Shown here: positions 1-9,363 of the stretch, in pieces
How positions within the stretch are numbered: the first letter of the stretch is position 1
Layout: each line of letters opens with the position of its first letter
From: Actinomycetota bacterium
GTDB taxonomy: Bacteria; Actinomycetota; Acidimicrobiia; Acidimicrobiales; Poriferisodalaceae
DNA length: 64,000 nt
Direction of reading: 5' to 3'
NCBI GenBank assembly: GCA_014238065.1
Contig: JABABU010000051.1
Span: forward strand, 104,613 to 168,612
The notes under the pieces: model-generated
The model's input: the letters and a program-made list of their open reading frames with translations, nothing else
The model's database searches: none
Told to the model about the DNA's origin: nothing
Translations under genes and position numbers: made by a program

Positions 1-1039
1 GTTGGCGAAGAAGAGCCTCTTGCTCGCCCTTGAGCTTCGTCGGCACGTCGACCACCACAGTGATGAGCAAATCGCCCCGCTGACGGCCTTGAAGCCGCGG
101 AACACCCTTGCCTCGAATCCTGAAAACCTCTCTGGGCTGGGTGCCAGGAGGAACGCCGATCTCTTCAGTACCGTCGAGGGTGATGTAGTCGAGCTTCACA
201 CCGAGCGCAGCTTGAGCAATGGAGATGTGGAGTTCGTCGTGAAGGTCGTCACCATCGCGAACGAAACGATCGTGCGGAGCAACGCGGACGTGCACGTACA
301 GGTCGCCGGGCGGACCCCCGCGCGGGCCGGCTGCTCCCCTACCCGTGAGCCGAAGTGTCGAACCGGTGTCGACCCCTGCCGGCACACGCACCTCGAAACG
401 CTGATCTTCCAGACGACGACCCTCACCTCGGCACGTGCCACACGGATCGGTGATGACTTCGCCGGCTCCCGCACACGTCGGGCATGTGCCGCTGGTGACC
501 ATCTGGCCGAGGATCGATTGGCGAACCTGGCGAACCTGGCCTTGCCCATCGCACGTATGACAACGGTTTGGCGTCGTGCTGTGTGCGCTGCCCGATCCCT
601 CGCACGCTTCACATGTCACAGCACTTCGGAAACTCACCGCGGTTTCAGCGCCGAAGACAGCATCCACGAACGACACATCGGCGATGACCTCTTGGTCAGC
701 ACCACGCGGCGGGCCACTCGGGCCACGCTGGCGGCCGCCGCCGAACGGACTGCCACCGCTGAAGAACGCGTCGAAGATGTCACCGACGTTCGAGAAAGGA
801 TCGCCACCGGCGCCACCCTGCAGGCCCTCTGGGCCGTACCGGTCATAGCGCGCCCGTTGCTCTTCGTCGCTGAGCACTGAGTACGCGTGCGACACCTCTT
901 TGAATTTCGCTTCAGCCTCAGCGTCGTCGGGGTTCGCGTCGGGATGGAGTTGACGCGCCAGCCGTCGATAGGCGCGCTTCATCTCATCGGCTGACGCATC
1001 CCGAGAGACACCAAGGAGTTCGTAATAATCAGTGGCCAC
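1..1039 (-). CDS. dnaJ: Chaperone protein DnaJ, 3' end cut by window edge
   Basis: Hsp40 co-chaperone that delivers substrates to DnaK and stimulates its ATPase in the cytoplasm. The frame runs from GTG at 1039, with GGAGAA a few bases upstream, off the left edge (346 codons visible). Visible in order are an N-terminal J domain, a Gly/Phe-rich stretch, four CxxCxGxG zinc-binding repeats ([32 protein letters not shown]) and the C-terminal substrate domain up to GEQEALLRQ, so only a few residues are missing. It lies 31 bp downstream of hrcA on the same strand, an arrangement known for DnaJ2-type paralogues in actinobacteria, where the main dnaJ sits with dnaK. The position next to the repressor implies heat-shock control. 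Confidence 0.95.
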   Translation of the reverse strand, partial: MATDYYELLGVSRDASADEMKRAYRRLARQLHPDANPDDAEAEAKFKEVSHAYSVLSDEEQRARYDRYGPEGLQGGAGGDPFSNVGDIFDAFFSGGSPFGGGRQRGPSGPPRGADQEVIADVSFVDAVFGAETAVSFRSAVTCEACEGSGSAHSTTPNRCHTCDGQGQVRQVRQSILGQMVTSGTCPTCAGAGEVITDPCGTCRGEGRRLEDQRFEVRVPAGVDTGSTLRLTGRGAAGPRGGPPGDLYVHVRVAPHDRFVRDGDDLHDELHISIAQAALGVKLDYITLDGTEEIGVPPGTQPREVFRIRGKGVPRLQGRQRGDLLITVVVDVPTKLKGEQEALLRQ

Positions 1040-1070
1040 AGTTCTCCGACACAGGAGCGGTCAGGGACGA

Positions 1071-2069
1071 TCAGTTGTCGGTTGCCTTCGCGAGGGAATC
1101 CCCGAGACGGTTACTCACCACCTGTACCGCAGCGAGCGTCCTCGGGTAGTCCATTCGAGTCGGACCGAGCACACCGACGCTACCGGCGAGTTCGCCATCA
1201 ACCATCAATGGCGAAAGAACGACCGAGCAATCGGCCAGCGGCAATCCGGTTTCCGAACCAATGGCAACAGAGAGACCACGGTCCAGCAGGTCACGAACCA
1301 TCGAAACGACCATCAACTGATGCTCGAGAATGGTGAGTACCTCTCGAACAGTATCGACGGCGTCAAACTGGCCTGCCATGTTCGCAGCACCACCGACATA
1401 GACAGGGCCGGCCTCTGGCTCGGCGCCGATGGCATGCAATGCAAGCTTCACCAAACCATCGAGAGCAGCGTCACCGACTGGCTGCTGCTGAGGTACCGAC
1501 GTTGGCGTCGTGCCAACGAGGCGCAGCGAGAGTCGGTCACCAGCGCGAGCGACAACGTCCTCGTCGACACTGTCGTCCACCATGATCTCGTGCCGCTCGA
1601 CCGTTCCACTGGACAGCACGAGAACCAGCAAAACCTGGCCGGGATCAAGGAGAACGAGCTGAACCGATCGGATTGTCGCGGGATCGTGCGACGGGCCAAG
1701 AATCACGCCCGCGTACGCCGTCAGGCTCGACAGCAGCTGCGAGGTGTCCTGCAAGCGGCCCTCGATCGCGCCCTGCGCCCGCGTGAAGAAGTCGGACACC
1801 CGCCGAGTGTCCGTCGGCCCAAGACGGCCGGGCCCTCCGATATTGTCGACGAAGTAGCGATAACCCTTTTCGGTGGGGATTCTGCCGGCGCTGGTGTGAG
1901 GCGACGCAAGGTATCCCTCGGTTTCGAGGCTGGCCATCTCACTTCGAATCGTGGCCGATGAGACCGCGAGATCGCCGTGGCCGGAGAGCGCGCCAGAGCC
2001 AATCGGTTGCGCCGTGTCGATGTACGCCTCGACCACGGCTCGAAGCACAGTTGCCTTGCGCTCGTCCAT
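1071..2069 (-). CDS. hrcA: Heat-inducible transcription repressor HrcA
   Basis: Winged-helix repressor of class I heat-shock genes, which binds CIRCE operators and is kept folded by GroEL. The 332-residue protein starts MDERKATVLRAVVEAYIDT, typical for HrcA, and contains the helix-turn-helix region with the SSATIRSEMASLE motif near residues 37-49, followed by the GAF-like domain. Length is normal (about 340). It is the first gene of an hrcA-dnaJ pair. No canonical CIRCE element (TTAGCACTC-N9-GAGTGCTAA) is visible in the 330 bp upstream; an RNA hairpin over its ribosome-binding site is listed separately. Confidence 0.95.
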   Translation of the reverse strand: MDERKATVLRAVVEAYIDTAQPIGSGALSGHGDLAVSSATIRSEMASLETEGYLASPHTSAGRIPTEKGYRYFVDNIGGPGRLGPTDTRRVSDFFTRAQGAIEGRLQDTSQLLSSLTAYAGVILGPSHDPATIRSVQLVLLDPGQVLLVLVLSSGTVERHEIMVDDSVDEDVVARAGDRLSLRLVGTTPTSVPQQQPVGDAALDGLVKLALHAIGAEPEAGPVYVGGAANMAGQFDAVDTVREVLTILEHQLMVVSMVRDLLDRGLSVAIGSETGLPLADCSVVLSPLMVDGELAGSVGVLGPTRMDYPRTLAAVQVVSNRLGDSLAKATDN

Positions 2070-2073
2070 CAGT

Positions 2074-2126
2074 TCCTTCGGAGTTCGAACGATCTCAAGC
2101 GTAGTTCCGAAGGAGCCACTCCGAAG
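2074..2126 (-). promoter_or_regulatory. Hairpin covering the hrcA ribosome-binding site
   Basis: In the transcript, TCCGAAGGA (2082 to 2074), which contains the hrcA Shine-Dalgarno AAGGA 4 nt before the ATG, is perfectly complementary to TCCTTCGGA (2114 to 2106). A second 9-nt segment, CTTCGGAGT (2126 to 2118), can pair instead with ACTCCGAAG (2084 to 2076). Two mutually exclusive stems that both involve the ribosome-binding region suggest translational control, possibly by temperature. The pairing is directly visible; the function is inference. Confidence 0.4.
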
Positions 2127-2397
2127 ATCGACCGGCTCCTGAACAAATCTCTTCCGTCTCGACAGACATCAGGCGTCGTTAGACGTTGGTCGCTGGCGTG
2201 AACGAACCCGCCCGGTCGAATCGACGCGAACCCGGCATTCCAGACTCGTTCTTCGCCACGTCGGCCCGCTACCACGGGCCGGGGATCGCCCGGTGCAGGT
2301 CACCGACCGCGATTGTCGTCGACGACTTGTTCGGTAACAGCGACCGTCGGCAAAAAGTTCCCAAGCCGCGAGGGCTGACATCGACCACAGTTCTCGG
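2127..2397. other. Intergenic region between hrcA and lepA
   Basis: About 270 bp with no coding frame of convincing composition, no RNA gene and no canonical CIRCE operator. It must hold the hrcA promoter on the minus strand, but I cannot point to convincing -35/-10 boxes. Confidence 0.4.
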
Positions 2398-4182
2398 TCA
2401 GTCGTCCAGACGGAGGGCGGAAACGAAAGCCTCCTGCGGAACCTCGACTCGACCGATCGACTTCATGCGCTTCTTCCCCTGTTTCTGACGCTCGAGCAGC
2501 TTTCGCTTACGCGTGATGTCACCGCCGTAGCACTTGGCAAGCACGTCTTTGCGTTTCGCCTTCACCGTTTCCCGCGAGATGATCCGTCCGCCGATCGCCG
2601 CCTGGATAGGTACATCGAACAGCTGGCGTGGAATCAGCTCGCGCAGTTTCTCGGTCATTCGGCGTCCGTAGTCATCCGACTTCTCGCGGTGGACGATCAT
2701 GCTGAAGGCATCAACCTGCTGGCCGTTCAGCAGAATGTCGACCTTCACCAGCTTTGCGACCTCGTATCCAGCCGGCTCGTAGTCGAGACTCGCATAGCCC
2801 TGCGTTCGGCTCTTCAGCTGGTCGAAGAAGTCGGTCACCACTTCGGCCAAAGGAATGCGGTACACAAGCTCGACCCGCTCGGGAGACAAGTAGTCCATAC
2901 GGTCCATAGAGCCGCGCCGCGTCTGACACAGCTCCATGATCGGGCCGGTGTAGTGCGCCGGAGAAAGAATACTGATCGTCAGCATCGGCTCTGCGATCTG
3001 TTCAACGTCGCTCATGTCGGGGAGTTCGCTCGGGTTGTCGATGCGAACCTCATCGCCACCAGTGGTGGTGATGAGGTACTCAACCGACGGCGCAGTCGCG
3101 ATGAGCGAGAGATCGAACTCGCGCTCGAGTCGCTCACGCACGATCTCCATATGCAACAAGCCAAGGAAGCCGGTGCGGAAGCCGAACCCGAGCGCACCCG
3201 ACGTCTCTGGCTCGAAGGTGATCGATGCATCATTCAGTTTGAGCTTGTCGAGCGCGTCTCGAAGGTCGGGATACTCGTCACCATCGACGGGATACACGCC
3301 ACAGAACACCATCGATTTCGGGTCGAGATAGCCGGGAAGCGGTTCGTCGGATCCCTTGCTGGCCGTCGTGACCGTCTCGCCAGACTTGGCCTGACCCACG
3401 TCCTTGATGCCGGCGATCAGATAACCGACTTCACCAGGACCCAGCGAGTCAACAGGAGTGCTCGACGGGAGGCGAACGCCGATCTCCTCCGCCTCATGCG
3501 TCGCCGACGTCTGCAGGAAGCGAAGTTTGGCACCAGAGTTGAGCACACCGTTCATCACCCTGATCGACGACACCACGCCGCGGTATTGATCGAAGTGACT
3601 GTCGAAGATGAGGCCCTGCAACGGCGCTTCGGCATCGCCAACCGGTGATGGGATCTGATCGACGATCGCATCGAGAAGATCATCGACACCATCGCCTGTC
3701 TTCGCGCTGATGCGTAGAATCTTCTCGGCCGGAACGCCGAGGACGCTCTCGATCTCCGAGGCATACAGATCAGGGTCGGCGGCAGGAAGATCGATCTTGT
3801 TCAGCACTGCCACAATCTCAAGATCGTTCTCGAGCGCCAGGTAGCAGTTCGCCAAGGTCTGAGCTTCGATGCCCTGAGCAGCATCGACCACCAAAACCAC
3901 GCCCTCACACGCAGCGAGGCTCCTGCTCACCTCGTATCCGAAGTCGACGTGGCCAGGCGTGTCGATCAGATGAAGGACATGGTCGTTCCAGTCGACCCTG
4001 ACATTCTGTGCCTTGATCGTGATGCCTCGCTCGCGCTCGAGGTCCATCGAATCGAGATACTGGGCTCGCATCTCACGACCATCGACGGCTCCGGTGATCT
4101 CCAGGATCCGATCGGAGAGAGTCGATTTACCGTGGTCGATGTGAGCGATGATCGAGAAGTTGCGGATGCGCGAGAGGTCCAT
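2398..4182 (-). CDS. lepA: Elongation factor 4 (LepA), ribosome back-translocase GTPase
   Basis: Translational GTPase that acts on stalled or mistranslocated ribosomes. The 594-residue protein has the usual LepA length (about 600) and starts [21 protein letters not shown], giving the P-loop AHIDHGKST at residues 13-21. The switch II region DTPGHVDF, the NKID base-recognition motif and the LepA-specific C-terminal domain ending [16 protein letters not shown] are visible. It is a monocistronic-looking minus-strand gene, divergent from rpsT. lepA near hrcA/dnaJ and rpsT is a common actinobacterial arrangement. Confidence 0.97.
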   Translation of the reverse strand: MDLSRIRNFSIIAHIDHGKSTLSDRILEITGAVDGREMRAQYLDSMDLERERGITIKAQNVRVDWNDHVLHLIDTPGHVDFGYEVSRSLAACEGVVLVVDAAQGIEAQTLANCYLALENDLEIVAVLNKIDLPAADPDLYASEIESVLGVPAEKILRISAKTGDGVDDLLDAIVDQIPSPVGDAEAPLQGLIFDSHFDQYRGVVSSIRVMNGVLNSGAKLRFLQTSATHEAEEIGVRLPSSTPVDSLGPGEVGYLIAGIKDVGQAKSGETVTTASKGSDEPLPGYLDPKSMVFCGVYPVDGDEYPDLRDALDKLKLNDASITFEPETSGALGFGFRTGFLGLLHMEIVRERLEREFDLSLIATAPSVEYLITTTGGDEVRIDNPSELPDMSDVEQIAEPMLTISILSPAHYTGPIMELCQTRRGSMDRMDYLSPERVELVYRIPLAEVVTDFFDQLKSRTQGYASLDYEPAGYEVAKLVKVDILLNGQQVDAFSMIVHREKSDDYGRRMTEKLRELIPRQLFDVPIQAAIGGRIISRETVKAKRKDVLAKCYGGDITRKRKLLERQKQGKKRMKSIGRVEVPQEAFVSALRLDD

Positions 4183-4469
4183 GAGAAGTGTTCAATTCTA
4201 CCGGGGGACGGTTCGTGGGCCGCGTGGGTTGGAGTTGTTTACACCGGCCGCTGGTAGACGGCGCCCTCCGTTCACACTCGACCACCCCTCTCGGCCCATC
4301 TCAGCTGCCGTGGAGAGCCGCACGACCCTGCGCCGGGGTGTGGAGAAGCGACTGCAGGTCCCCGCATCGTGGGCTGCCCCGTAGCTCATTCGATTGGGCG
4401 GGTTGGGTTCGGTGGGAGGGGCGATAGCCTATCTAGGTTCGCTTACTTCGAAGTTGAGGCATCGCAGCA

Positions 4470-4727
4470 GTGGCAAATATCAAGAGCCAGATCAAGCGCA
4501 ATCGACAGAACGAAGTTCGCCGTCAGCGCAACCGGACAGTCACCTCAGAGCTGAAGACGCTCGAGAAGGCCGTCGAATCCGCAGTCGAAGCCGGTGAGGA
4601 CGCTTCCGACGTGCTTCGCGCCGCTCAGAAGCGCATCGACATGGCCCAGACCAAGGGTGTGCTCCACAAGAACACCGCCTCTCGCCGCAAGAGTCGCCTC
4701 GCCCGCCTGGTCTCGCGAGGCAACTGA
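4470..4727 (+). CDS. rpsT: 30S ribosomal protein S20
   Basis: Primary 16S rRNA-binding protein of the small subunit. The 85-residue product MANIKSQIKRNRQNEVRRQ is classic S20: lysine/arginine-rich, helical, with the conserved N-terminal IKSQIKRNR and the KGVLHKNTASRRKSRLA C-terminal segment. GTG at 4470 is the only start that fits the conserved N-terminus. It is divergent from lepA across a 287-bp spacer that should contain its promoter and convergent with holA. Confidence 0.97.
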   Translation: MANIKSQIKRNRQNEVRRQRNRTVTSELKTLEKAVESAVEAGEDASDVLRAAQKRIDMAQTKGVLHKNTASRRKSRLARLVSRGN

Positions 4728-4762
4728 GCAATCTCGGCCAAGAAGGCCAACAGCACTGACAA

Positions 4763-4792
4763 CGAACGTCGCCTCCTGGCGGCGTCCGTTCG
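4763..4792. terminator. Hairpin between convergent rpsT and holA
   Basis: CGAACG (4763-4768) and CGTTCG (4787-4792) bracket an inner GCC-TCCT-GGC stem. It sits 35 bp after the rpsT stop and just before the end of holA, so it could serve as a bidirectional terminator. There is no obvious U-tract, so intrinsic termination is uncertain. Confidence 0.45.
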
Positions 4793-4795
4793 CGT

Positions 4796-5770
4796 TCATC
4801 GACGTTTCGAGACCTGAGCCAGACGAGCCACCAGCACCTCGATCACTGTCCTGGGGTCGAGACCGGTGTTGCCCTTCAGATCCATATCGGCCGTGCCCAA
4901 CAGGACGATCGCCTTCGCGATGGGCTCGCTGCCGAGGCGCCGAGTCTGCATCAACGCCTTCTTGGCCGGGAATGACTTGATGCCAAGCAGTTCGGCCGCC
5001 GTCTCTTCGTCTCGGACACCCGAACCGTCCAGCTTCAACATTCGCTCGTAGTGCGAATGCAGCGAAGCCATGATCTGCAAAGGGTGACGCTCGCCGCCGT
5101 CGAGGAGGCGGGCCAACACATGCAGCGCCGCGGTGATGTCGCCCTTGTCGAGGGCGTCGGTGAGATCCCAGGGGGGCGCAGAACCAGATTGGCCGAGGAA
5201 CGGTTCGACGTCCTCGGCCGACAGCTGTACCCCAACGCCAAACGCCGACTCGAGAACCGCGAGCAAGCCACCGAGTCGGCCGACATCCTCACCGAGATGT
5301 TCGGCGATCGCTCGTTTCGCTCTCGGCTCGAGCGAAACGGCGGAGTCGGCCCACCGGTCGTCGAGCCACGACTGAAGAGCCCTGGCCTGCTGCGGGGCTG
5401 CGGTTGCGATCTTCACGCCTCCAGACGCCTTGATCGCATCGGTCAATTTCTTCGGCACGCGGCCCCCACCCCACTCGACGATGATCGTCGAGGTCGGTGA
5501 AGGGTCGTCGAGGTACGAGACCAGTGGTCCGAGTTCGTCAGCGGTGAAACGCTCAGCCCCCCGGGCAACGATGATGCGCCGATCGGTGAGAAACGGCAGC
5601 GTCCTTGCCGCGTCGACGACGTGCTCGACCTTGTAGTCCTCTGTGGTGTGATCGTCGACGAGCAACGTCTTGTCGCCATCACCGACCAATCGCTCGACGA
5701 GCGCCGACATCGCCTCGGACAACAACGCGGCGTCGTTTCCGTTCAGCAGATGGATCGGCGCGTCAGCCAT
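4796..5770 (-). CDS. holA: DNA polymerase III delta subunit
   Basis: Clamp-loader subunit that opens the beta clamp. The 324-residue protein starts MADAPIHLLNGNDAALL and shows family features: an N-terminal AAA+-like fold without a P-loop, the TLPFLTDRRIIVARGAER segment, TDALDKGDITAAL and the C-terminal SFPAKKALMQTRRLG region of HolA. Length matches (about 320-340). Its pairing opposite rpsT is the conserved rpsT-holA gene arrangement, which supports the call. Confidence 0.92.
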   Translation of the reverse strand: MADAPIHLLNGNDAALLSEAMSALVERLVGDGDKTLLVDDHTTEDYKVEHVVDAARTLPFLTDRRIIVARGAERFTADELGPLVSYLDDPSPTSTIIVEWGGGRVPKKLTDAIKASGGVKIATAAPQQARALQSWLDDRWADSAVSLEPRAKRAIAEHLGEDVGRLGGLLAVLESAFGVGVQLSAEDVEPFLGQSGSAPPWDLTDALDKGDITAALHVLARLLDGGERHPLQIMASLHSHYERMLKLDGSGVRDEETAAELLGIKSFPAKKALMQTRRLGSEPIAKAIVLLGTADMDLKGNTGLDPRTVIEVLVARLAQVSKRR

Positions 5771-5982
5771 GAACGTGAAGGTAGCCGGTGGCAGGACAGA
5801 GCCGGCACGACACGGAATGTTCCGGAAATGTGTTGGGAGGCACTGCTAGCTTGCCGCGATGGGCAGTGACGATCTCGACAGAACTACCGCCAGTGCAACG
5901 TCGCCGAAGCGCCGTACTACCGACGCGCACTCGACCCACATCACATACGCGCTCCTCTGGCGGGCGGCCTGACCGGTCGGTG

Positions 5983-6753
5983 ATGCCTCGCCGGAGCGAC
6001 ATCGAGCGGGCTCGCGACTTCGAACACCGCTTCGCCAAAGCCCAGGCCACCGACGTCATCGAGCTTGGATGGGGTTACGCAGTGCTCCAAGCCGACTTCC
6101 CGCTGTCGGAGTACCACAACCGCGTAGCAGTGACGGCTGCGGCTCCGGCGGTCGACATCGTCGGCTCCACCGACGACATCTTCGAAGGTGCGGGGCTTCG
6201 ACATCGATACATCTCAGTTGACGAAGGACTCGGGAAATGGCTCACATACGAGTTCGTCGCCGCCGGATACGACCACGAAACAATCGTGACCATGATCTAC
6301 CGAGGCGATGAACCCGATGCTCCTGAGCATCCCGTTCTCGCTGTTACCGATGAAGAGTTGCGACCGGCAATCATTCGCGACTGGCGGGTGACCATTCCAG
6401 GAGCAACCGACGAGCATCTCGCTCAACTCGCCGACCGCCAAACGTTGTACACCCGTGGTGCCGATGTGAAACGACTCGTCGTCTACGACGGAGCGGAGAT
6501 CGCGGCCAGCGCCCACCTCTACGTCGATCGCATCGACAATGTCGTCCAGTTCGAGAACTTGGTGACTCACGCCGACTACCAGGGTCGCGGCTACGCAGGA
6601 GCGTTGATTCGCGAAGCGCTGAGACTGGGGCGCGATGCGGATGCGGAGCTGTCGGTTTTGACAACCGATCACGAGTCGTGGACCCGCGAGTGGTACGAGC
6701 GCATCGGCTATGTCGAGGCTGGGCGAACGCATCACTTCAGTCGGCGGAGCTGA
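5983..6753 (+). CDS. GNAT-family N-acetyltransferase
   Basis: Putative acyl-CoA-dependent N-acetyltransferase of about 256 residues; substrate unknown. The C-terminal half (about residues 130-255) holds the GNAT fold with the acetyl-CoA loop in NLVTHADYQGRGYAGALIREAL (Q-x-R-G-x-A type) and the terminal WYERIGYVEAGRTHHF motif typical of motif B. The N-terminal half is an atypical extension with a second, degenerate GNAT-like region. ATG 5983 is chosen because conservation-like sequence begins there; the frame is open further upstream to 5788 and a GTG at 5866 is possible. Its 3' end overlaps the end of comEC by 17 bp on the opposite strand. Confidence 0.7.
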   Translation: MPRRSDIERARDFEHRFAKAQATDVIELGWGYAVLQADFPLSEYHNRVAVTAAAPAVDIVGSTDDIFEGAGLRHRYISVDEGLGKWLTYEFVAAGYDHETIVTMIYRGDEPDAPEHPVLAVTDEELRPAIIRDWRVTIPGATDEHLAQLADRQTLYTRGADVKRLVVYDGAEIAASAHLYVDRIDNVVQFENLVTHADYQGRGYAGALIREALRLGRDADAELSVLTTDHESWTREWYERIGYVEAGRTHHFSRRS

Positions 6754-8536
6754 GTGCCAGGCGCTCGACCTCCACGTCGAGTCGGTTGCCGGACGGATTG
6801 ATGACGACTCGGAACGGCCCGACGAACAACGTCATCTGCCGGCCGAAGCCATGAATCTCATCGACACCGAATTTCTCACGAACATCGACGCGCTTCTGTA
6901 CAACCTCGGCAGCTCGAAGACCAGAGACTGACCGTCCCTCGACGATGAGTAGGTCGACGTGGTCGATGCGCGACGTGCGTAACTCGGCCAAGAGCCGGGT
7001 CGGTGACGGTCGGTCGACGACGAGGACCGTCGAGCCTTCGCTTCGGTACAAATCGGCTCCGGTCACGTCGAACGTCGCTGACACTGGCCACAGGGCGATG
7101 ACGACCACACCCGTCGACAGCAGGGCGCGCAGCATCCGCGCACGAAGCAACCAGACGCAGGCAGCGGCTGTCACCAGAATGAGCGCTTTGGGGACGTCGA
7201 TGTCGGGCCCATCGAGCTCTGACGCGACGCGAGCAATGAAAGCGACGTAGCCGGTCATGAGCCGCGTCGGCAGGTGGAGTGCCGCGGCTGCAGTCCCTCC
7301 GAGGATGCCGGCGAGCGGTCCGGCCGTGAGCCCCCACGCCATGAGCGGTCCCGAAGCTGGCCCAGCGACCAGATTGGCAGGTATCGAGACCAACGGCATC
7401 GTACCGAACGTCGCCAGCAGAATCGGTGAAACACCCACTTGAGCCGCGATTGTCAGCGCCAACGGGTCGCACACCCAAGCCGGTCCACGTAATCGCCGGG
7501 CCAGCGGTTGGCTCAGCGTCGCGATGCCCAGACTCGCGAACACCGACATCCTGAACCCGATCGAGTGCACCAGCATCGGATCGATCACGAGTAGCAGCGT
7601 CACAACACCAGCTAACAACGGCAGTCCTGACCGCCGACTGGCTCCGAGCTGGGTCGCGGCAGCGGCAATTGCCATCGCGATGGCACGCATCACCGACGGC
7701 TCCCATCGAGTGATGAGACCGAACTGGACCAGGACCGCAACGACCACAGCCAATCGTCCTGCTGGACCGAGCCTGTACAACAAGGGGCGGATCAGCAGGA
7801 GGACGAAGGCAACGTTCTGGCCGGACACCGCAGTGAGGTGGGTGAGCCCCGCAGCCCGAAAATCATCGGCGACCTCTGGCAACTGTTGACGGTCGTCGCC
7901 GACGGCAAATCCTGTCAACAGAACGCGGTCGCGATCCGACAGCGATCCAGCACCGTCAAACACGAGTCGGCGGATCCTGTTCGCGAGACCGACCGGGCCG
8001 GACGCCGACATCGTTCGACCAACCGACGTGACCTCCAACCGCCCCGCGATGTGTCGTGCGCGACGCGACTTCCAAGCGGTCGCAAACCGTTCTACGTCAC
8101 CGCTAACGACCATCGACTCGCCGCTCGCGAGATCGGAAACGACTCTCGCACCGGCTCCGCGGCTCCATGATTCGAAGCGCCGACCGTCAGCCCGGACATC
8201 GACCCTGACCGCCGACCCGATCCACTCTGGGTCGCCGACCAACTCGACCCTGCTGTCGATGGTCGACGGAAGTTCAGCGTTGAGCCCATCCAATGATCGA
8301 TTTGCGAGTACGCCAACGAAGAGGGCGACAAACATCAGGAATGACAGGCGCGGCCACCGAGCAGCCACCAAGACCAGCACGGTCAACGGCACCCAGGACG
8401 TCGAGAGTTCGAGAAAAGCACCTGCCGCTGCAGCGCATGCTGTCGCCACGATCCATCCATCCCCGACCGACGCTCGGAACTGGCGCGCATCGAGGCCGTG
8501 ACCGCCGACCGCCGCGTCAGAACGTGGTGAGGTCAC
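6737..8536 (-). CDS. comEC: ComEC/Rec2-family DNA-uptake membrane protein, degenerate C-terminal domain
   Basis: Inner-membrane channel predicted to pass single-stranded DNA during natural transformation. The 599-residue protein has an N-terminal membrane anchor, an OB-like soluble region (about 90-180), and the competence domain with HLTAVSGQNVAFVLLLIRPL and several membrane segments (about 220-480). A C-terminal beta-lactamase-like region is shortened and lacks the HxHxDH metal-binding motif seen in full-length ComEC, so nuclease activity in cis is unlikely. The gene overlaps comEA by 20 bp on the same strand, an operon. Shorter ComEC forms without the catalytic domain are known. Confidence 0.9.
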   Translation of the reverse strand: MTSPRSDAAVGGHGLDARQFRASVGDGWIVATACAAAAGAFLELSTSWVPLTVLVLVAARWPRLSFLMFVALFVGVLANRSLDGLNAELPSTIDSRVELVGDPEWIGSAVRVDVRADGRRFESWSRGAGARVVSDLASGESMVVSGDVERFATAWKSRRARHIAGRLEVTSVGRTMSASGPVGLANRIRRLVFDGAGSLSDRDRVLLTGFAVGDDRQQLPEVADDFRAAGLTHLTAVSGQNVAFVLLLIRPLLYRLGPAGRLAVVVAVLVQFGLITRWEPSVMRAIAMAIAAAATQLGASRRSGLPLLAGVVTLLLVIDPMLVHSIGFRMSVFASLGIATLSQPLARRLRGPAWVCDPLALTIAAQVGVSPILLATFGTMPLVSIPANLVAGPASGPLMAWGLTAGPLAGILGGTAAAALHLPTRLMTGYVAFIARVASELDGPDIDVPKALILVTAAACVWLLRARMLRALLSTGVVVIALWPVSATFDVTGADLYRSEGSTVLVVDRPSPTRLLAELRTSRIDHVDLLIVEGRSVSGLRAAEVVQKRVDVREKFGVDEIHGFGRQMTLFVGPFRVVINPSGNRLDVEVERLALSSAD

Positions 8537-9146
8537 TGAGGCGGGCGACTTTGGCGGGCCCTATTCCAGGTACATCGTTCAGAGCTTCAATCGACCCGAA
8601 CTCACCGTACCGATTTCGGTGCTGCACGATCGCTCTTGCCAGTGTCGGCCCGATTCCAGGCAGAGTTTCGAGCTCGACAGCCGGGGCCCTGTTGATGTCG
8701 ACCCGGCCACCTTCGTCGGCGCCAACTGGGGCCGGAGTCTCGTCGACAACGGGGATGTGAACCTGGTCGCCGTCCTTGAGCATGGACGCGAGGTTGACCC
8801 GATTGGCGTCCGCTTCTGCGATGAACCCACCCGCAGCATGAACGAGGTCGGTGACGCGTGCTCGCTGGGCGAGCCGATACACGCCCGGCACGTTGACCGC
8901 ACCCGAGACGTGAACAACGACCACTGGTTCGGGCGCAACCACCGAAGGGCGGACTGCTCTCGGCAGGACTTCCTCGATCGGCCTGCCGGCGCCTGCGGGA
9001 CGAAGCGACAGGTAGCCGACGAGCAGCACCGCCGCGACCACCGCGGCGACTATTGCGACGTTTCGCCACCGCTGGTAAATCCATTCGCGCAGTGCTTCGG
9101 CGTCGAACTGCTGCCGACCGGCCTCAAAGGGCTCGTGAGCGTCCAC
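8517..9146 (-). CDS. comEA: ComEA family helix-hairpin-helix DNA-binding protein
   Basis: Membrane-anchored DNA receptor for competence. The 209-residue protein has a cytoplasmic N-terminus, one transmembrane segment (IVAAVVAAVLLVGYLSL, about residues 32-48), a SLBB domain (VVVHVSGAVNVPGVYRL, about 75-135) and a C-terminal double helix-hairpin-helix (DINRAPAVELETLPGIGPTLA... VPGIGPAKVARL). This order is the standard ComEA architecture. It is upstream of and overlapping comEC, so the two are co-transcribed. Confidence 0.95.
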   Translation of the reverse strand: MDAHEPFEAGRQQFDAEALREWIYQRWRNVAIVAAVVAAVLLVGYLSLRPAGAGRPIEEVLPRAVRPSVVAPEPVVVVHVSGAVNVPGVYRLAQRARVTDLVHAAGGFIAEADANRVNLASMLKDGDQVHIPVVDETPAPVGADEGGRVDINRAPAVELETLPGIGPTLARAIVQHRNRYGEFGSIEALNDVPGIGPAKVARLSDLTTF

Positions 9147-9285
9147 TGACCACTTCCACTCTCAAGAACATGAGGGAAGTGACCAGGCTCTCGCCAGGAA
9201 GGAAGCCTATCCAGTCGTGTGTCCCAAGCGACAAGCACCAGCGTGGAACGAACCAGCGAATGAGCATCCGGGGCCTGGAATGTGG

Positions 9286-9306
9286 CCTCCGGGAAACGCC
9301 CGGAGG
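9286..9306. terminator. Perfect 8-bp hairpin downstream of the thioredoxin-like gene
   Basis: CCTCCGGG (9286-9293), a 5-nt loop and CCCGGAGG (9299-9306) form a compact GC-rich stem about 60 bp past the stop of the minus-strand thioredoxin gene and 140 bp before the comEA start. It is placed to end transcription of the former. No U-run follows, so the terminator role is probable, not certain. The remaining 200 bp between the two genes show nothing else. Confidence 0.5.
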
Positions 9307-9363
9307 AGGCAGGAGCCCGCCGAGAAGCAGAGCCCGAGCGCAGCGAAACCCCCGAGACCGAAC

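Noticed and set aside
1..880. Long plus-strand open frame opposite dnaJ
   Set aside because: It is antisense to a clear DnaJ and has no protein-like features; high GC produces such shadows.
2070..2397. CIRCE operator expected before hrcA
   Set aside because: No TTAGCACTC-N9-GAGTGCTAA or close variant is present in the spacer.
5859..5972. Short frame starting ATGGGCAGTGACGATCTCGA just upstream of the GNAT gene
   Set aside because: It gives only 37 residues, has no similarity I recognise and lies in another frame than the acetyltransferase; a frameshifted N-terminus is possible but not supported.
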